Positions 3,972 through 5,793 of a stretch of DNA of 5,793 bases are shown here, piece by piece. Under the pieces are notes generated by a model, which ran no database searches, was not told the DNA's origin, and saw nothing but the letters and a program-made list of their open reading frames with translations. This DNA is from Bacillota bacterium (GTDB lineage: Bacteria; Bacillota; Clostridia; Oscillospirales; CAG-272): contig JAJQHI010000107.1 of the NCBI GenBank assembly GCA_021199825.1, positions 1 through 5,793 on the forward strand. Direction: 5' to 3'. Made by a program: the position numbers and the translations under genes. Each line of letters begins with the position of its first letter. Within the stretch, counting starts at the first letter, position 1.

Positions 3972-5793
3972 ATGAACGACGGGCTTGCGGGGGTTTATAT
4001 TCTTGACGCCCCAATTAACGCCGACATAGAATACACGTACTTCATCCCGCGTGAGCTGTCGGGGACCGCGCCGGGAGGCGAGGCTCCGATTATACATCCT
4101 GGGGTGTTTGTTATCGTGCCGTTCGGCGGCGGAAACCGCAGGAAAAGGGGTATTGTCACCTCCGTTTTTCAATCGACGGAGATTGAAAAATGCAAGCCCA
4201 TCATCAGCGTTTTGAGTGAGTCGGTCTCACTTAACGCAGAAATGCTCGGTCTTTGCGCCTTCATAAAGGAGCACACAATTTCAACCTTCGGGGATGCCGT
4301 GCGAGTTATCATGCCCTCAGGCGTGCTATCGCGCATTACGGACTCGTATGAGGTGACTGACGGGAACGGGGAAATCCCAACCTCAGCGCTTTCACCCAAG
4401 GCTCTCTATCTCTATACGTTCATCAAATCCCGCGGAAAGGTCTCGCAGGAGGCGCTTCGCGCGGAGTTTTCCGACACCTCGGAGTTATCGGAGCTTTTGA
4501 GCGCGCTCATAAGGCGCGGGTTTGTCATAAGGCACTCAGATATAAAGGAAGCGAAGGATTCGCCAAAAATCACTCTGGCAGCGCTCGCGATTTCAAAGGA
4601 ACAGGCTTTGTCAATTGCTGAGGGCACGGGAGATATTAAGCTTCGCTCAAAGCGCTCACGCGAGATTCTCTCATACCTTGCCTCATATGACACGCCAGTT
4701 GACACCGCTGCTATCAAGTCTTCTCTTGGTGCTGTGACCATAACAGCGCAGCTCAAACAGCTTTCAGACGCGGGATATATAGCACTGTCAGAGCGTCCGG
4801 CGTGGCGCAATCCCTTTGCGGGATATGACGTTTCGGGGGCAGCGCCGCCTATTTTATCCGAAAAGCAGAACGAATGTTTCCAGTCGCTCCGCTCACTTTA
4901 TAAAAGCGGAGAAGCAAAGGCGGCGCTGCTTTTCGGTATTACAGGAAGCGGAAAGACCTCGGTCATTCGCGCGATGATAGATGAGGTGACGGGGGACGGC
5001 AAATCCGTCATCATTCTCGTGCCTGAAATCGCGCTGACACCGCAGACGGTAAACATATTCTGCTCAAATTACGGCGACCGCGTCGCTGTGATTCACTCCT
5101 CCCTTTCCGCGGGCGAGAGAACGGACGCATGGCGGCGAATAAAATCAGGCGAATCCGATATTGTTATAGGTACGCGAAGCGCGGTATTCGCTCCGACCGA
5201 AAACCTCGGAATGATAGTTATCGACGAGGAACAGGAGCACACATATAAATCGGACAGCTCACCTAAATATTTGGCGCATGACATTGCGCGCTATCGCTGC
5301 GCCGAAAATCACGCCTTAATGCTTCTTTCAAGTGCCACCCCTTCGCTCGCCTCATACCATAAGGCAGCGGGCGGCACATATTCGCTTATAAAGCTCGGTG
5401 AGAGATACGGAGGTGCCCAGCTCCCGGAGGTTATTGTCTCAGATATGAGGCACGACAAACGCGAGGACTCATCCTCTCCGATAGGCACAACTCTCATATC
5501 TGAGCTTGAAAAAACGCTTGCGGCGGGCAAGCAGGCAATTCTTTTTTTAAACAGGCGCGGGTACAACAATTTTCTCTCGTGCCGACACTGCGGGCAGCCT
5601 GTTTCATGCCCGAAGTGCAGCGTCGCCCTGACATATCACGCAAAACGGCGCGTAAACGCAACGGAAAGCCTTGAGGACTACACGGATGAACATATATCGG
5701 CAGGGCACCTGATGTGCCACTACTGCGGGTATAAATCGTCCGCTCCGACCGTCTGCCCCTCATGCGGCAGCCGCGACCTATACTATATGGGAT
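3972..5793 (+). CDS. priA: primosomal helicase PriA, partial (right edge)
   Basis: The first 607 residues of PriA, the 3'-to-5' helicase that reloads the replisome at stalled forks; the frame is open to the end. The N-terminal 3'-end-binding domain (about 1-110) contains the VFVIVPFGGG-type segment. A winged-helix-like region follows. Walker A GITGSGKT is at 322-329, then VPEIALTPQT, the HSSLS and IGTRSAVFAP motifs, motif II DEEQ (418-421), SSATPS (453-458) and LFLNRRGY. Zinc-binding cysteines are paired: C537/C540, C546/C549, C582/C585 and C595/C598. Against the usual family pattern, motif II is DEEQ not DEEH, YHAR in the aromatic-rich loop reads YLAH (433-436), and the spacing C549-C582 is about 18 residues longer than the E. 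coli one. AAGAAGG (3955-3961) is 10 nt before ATG 3972. The last helicase motifs and C-terminal domain, probably 130-220 residues, lie beyond the window. Confidence 0.96.
   Translation, partial: MNDGLAGVYILDAPINADIEYTYFIPRELSGTAPGGEAPIIHPGVFVIVPFGGGNRRKRGIVTSVFQSTEIEKCKPIISVLSESVSLNAEMLGLCAFIKEHTISTFGDAVRVIMPSGVLSRITDSYEVTDGNGEIPTSALSPKALYLYTFIKSRGKVSQEALRAEFSDTSELSELLSALIRRGFVIRHSDIKEAKDSPKITLAALAISKEQALSIAEGTGDIKLRSKRSREILSYLASYDTPVDTAAIKSSLGAVTITAQLKQLSDAGYIALSERPAWRNPFAGYDVSGAAPPILSEKQNECFQSLRSLYKSGEAKAALLFGITGSGKTSVIRAMIDEVTGDGKSVIILVPEIALTPQTVNIFCSNYGDRVAVIHSSLSAGERTDAWRRIKSGESDIVIGTRSAVFAPTENLGMIVIDEEQEHTYKSDSSPKYLAHDIARYRCAENHALMLLSSATPSLASYHKAAGGTYSLIKLGERYGGAQLPEVIVSDMRHDKREDSSSPIGTTLISELEKTLAAGKQAILFLNRRGYNNFLSCRHCGQPVSCPKCSVALTYHAKRRVNATESLEDYTDEHISAGHLMCHYCGYKSSAPTVCPSCGSRDLYYMG

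Noticed and set aside
3698..4006. 102-codon + strand open frame across rpoZ and the start of priA.
   Set aside because: Shadow of rpoZ in a different frame; Arg/Gly-rich composition typical of an out-of-frame reading.
4412..4810. 132-codon minus-strand open frame opposite priA, and the other minus-strand frames from 553 to 5763.
   Set aside because: All lie opposite well-supported genes, are rich in Ser/Arg/Ala as expected for antisense readings, and none shows a family motif.

Overview
The window looks like a chromosomal segment from a Gram-positive anaerobe of the class Clostridia, probably Oscillospiraceae/Ruminococcaceae or a close relative. The basis is the yicC-remA-rpoZ-priA gene order, a RemA (DUF370) protein, strong GGAGG-type ribosome binding sites, sigma-A-type promoters, and a J-domain protein with a Ser/Tyr linker and a Cys-rich tail. 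This placement is inferred from gene content; no 16S or other taxonomic marker is present.

Layout. Bases 1-286 are a divergent intergenic region with two outward-facing promoters of the same quality. Each has TTGAAA, a 17-nt spacer and TATAAT. One reads left, towards a gene that would begin at about base 5 and lies outside the window; the other reads right. From about base 259 to the right edge everything is on the + strand, with gaps of -17, 3, 14, 22, 39 and 30 bases, so it is most simply one operon. The order is: DUF5685-like protein (GTG start at 287), a J-domain/TPR-like/Cys-tail protein (probable TTG start at 1209), a six-helix membrane protein (1875), yicC (2414), remA (3324), rpoZ (3618) and priA (3972, cut by the right edge after 607 codons). 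No convincing internal terminator, RNA gene, mobile element or CRISPR array is seen.

How the genes may work together. The second half is a conserved Firmicutes information-processing cluster: an RNase (YicC), a ring-forming DNA-binding regulator (RemA), the RNA polymerase omega subunit and the replication-restart helicase PriA. gmk usually lies between remA and rpoZ, and coaBC is common before priA; both are absent here, and the 39-bp and 30-bp gaps leave no room for remnants. The first half is a less understood trio, sharing a promoter and overlapping or nearly abutting genes.

The most interesting point is that the DUF5685-like protein carries two Asp-rich motifs, IADDANDE and DAADDVGED followed by GRxxP. 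They resemble the paired catalytic motifs of phytoene/squalene synthases. Linked to an Hsp70 co-chaperone-like protein and a small membrane protein, it makes an uncharacterised module worth testing. RpoZ, RemA and PriA also each show lineage-type deviations: an extended omega middle, Arg-to-Lys/His changes at RemA DNA-contact positions, DEEQ and YLAH changes in PriA, and an insertion in the PriA zinc domain.
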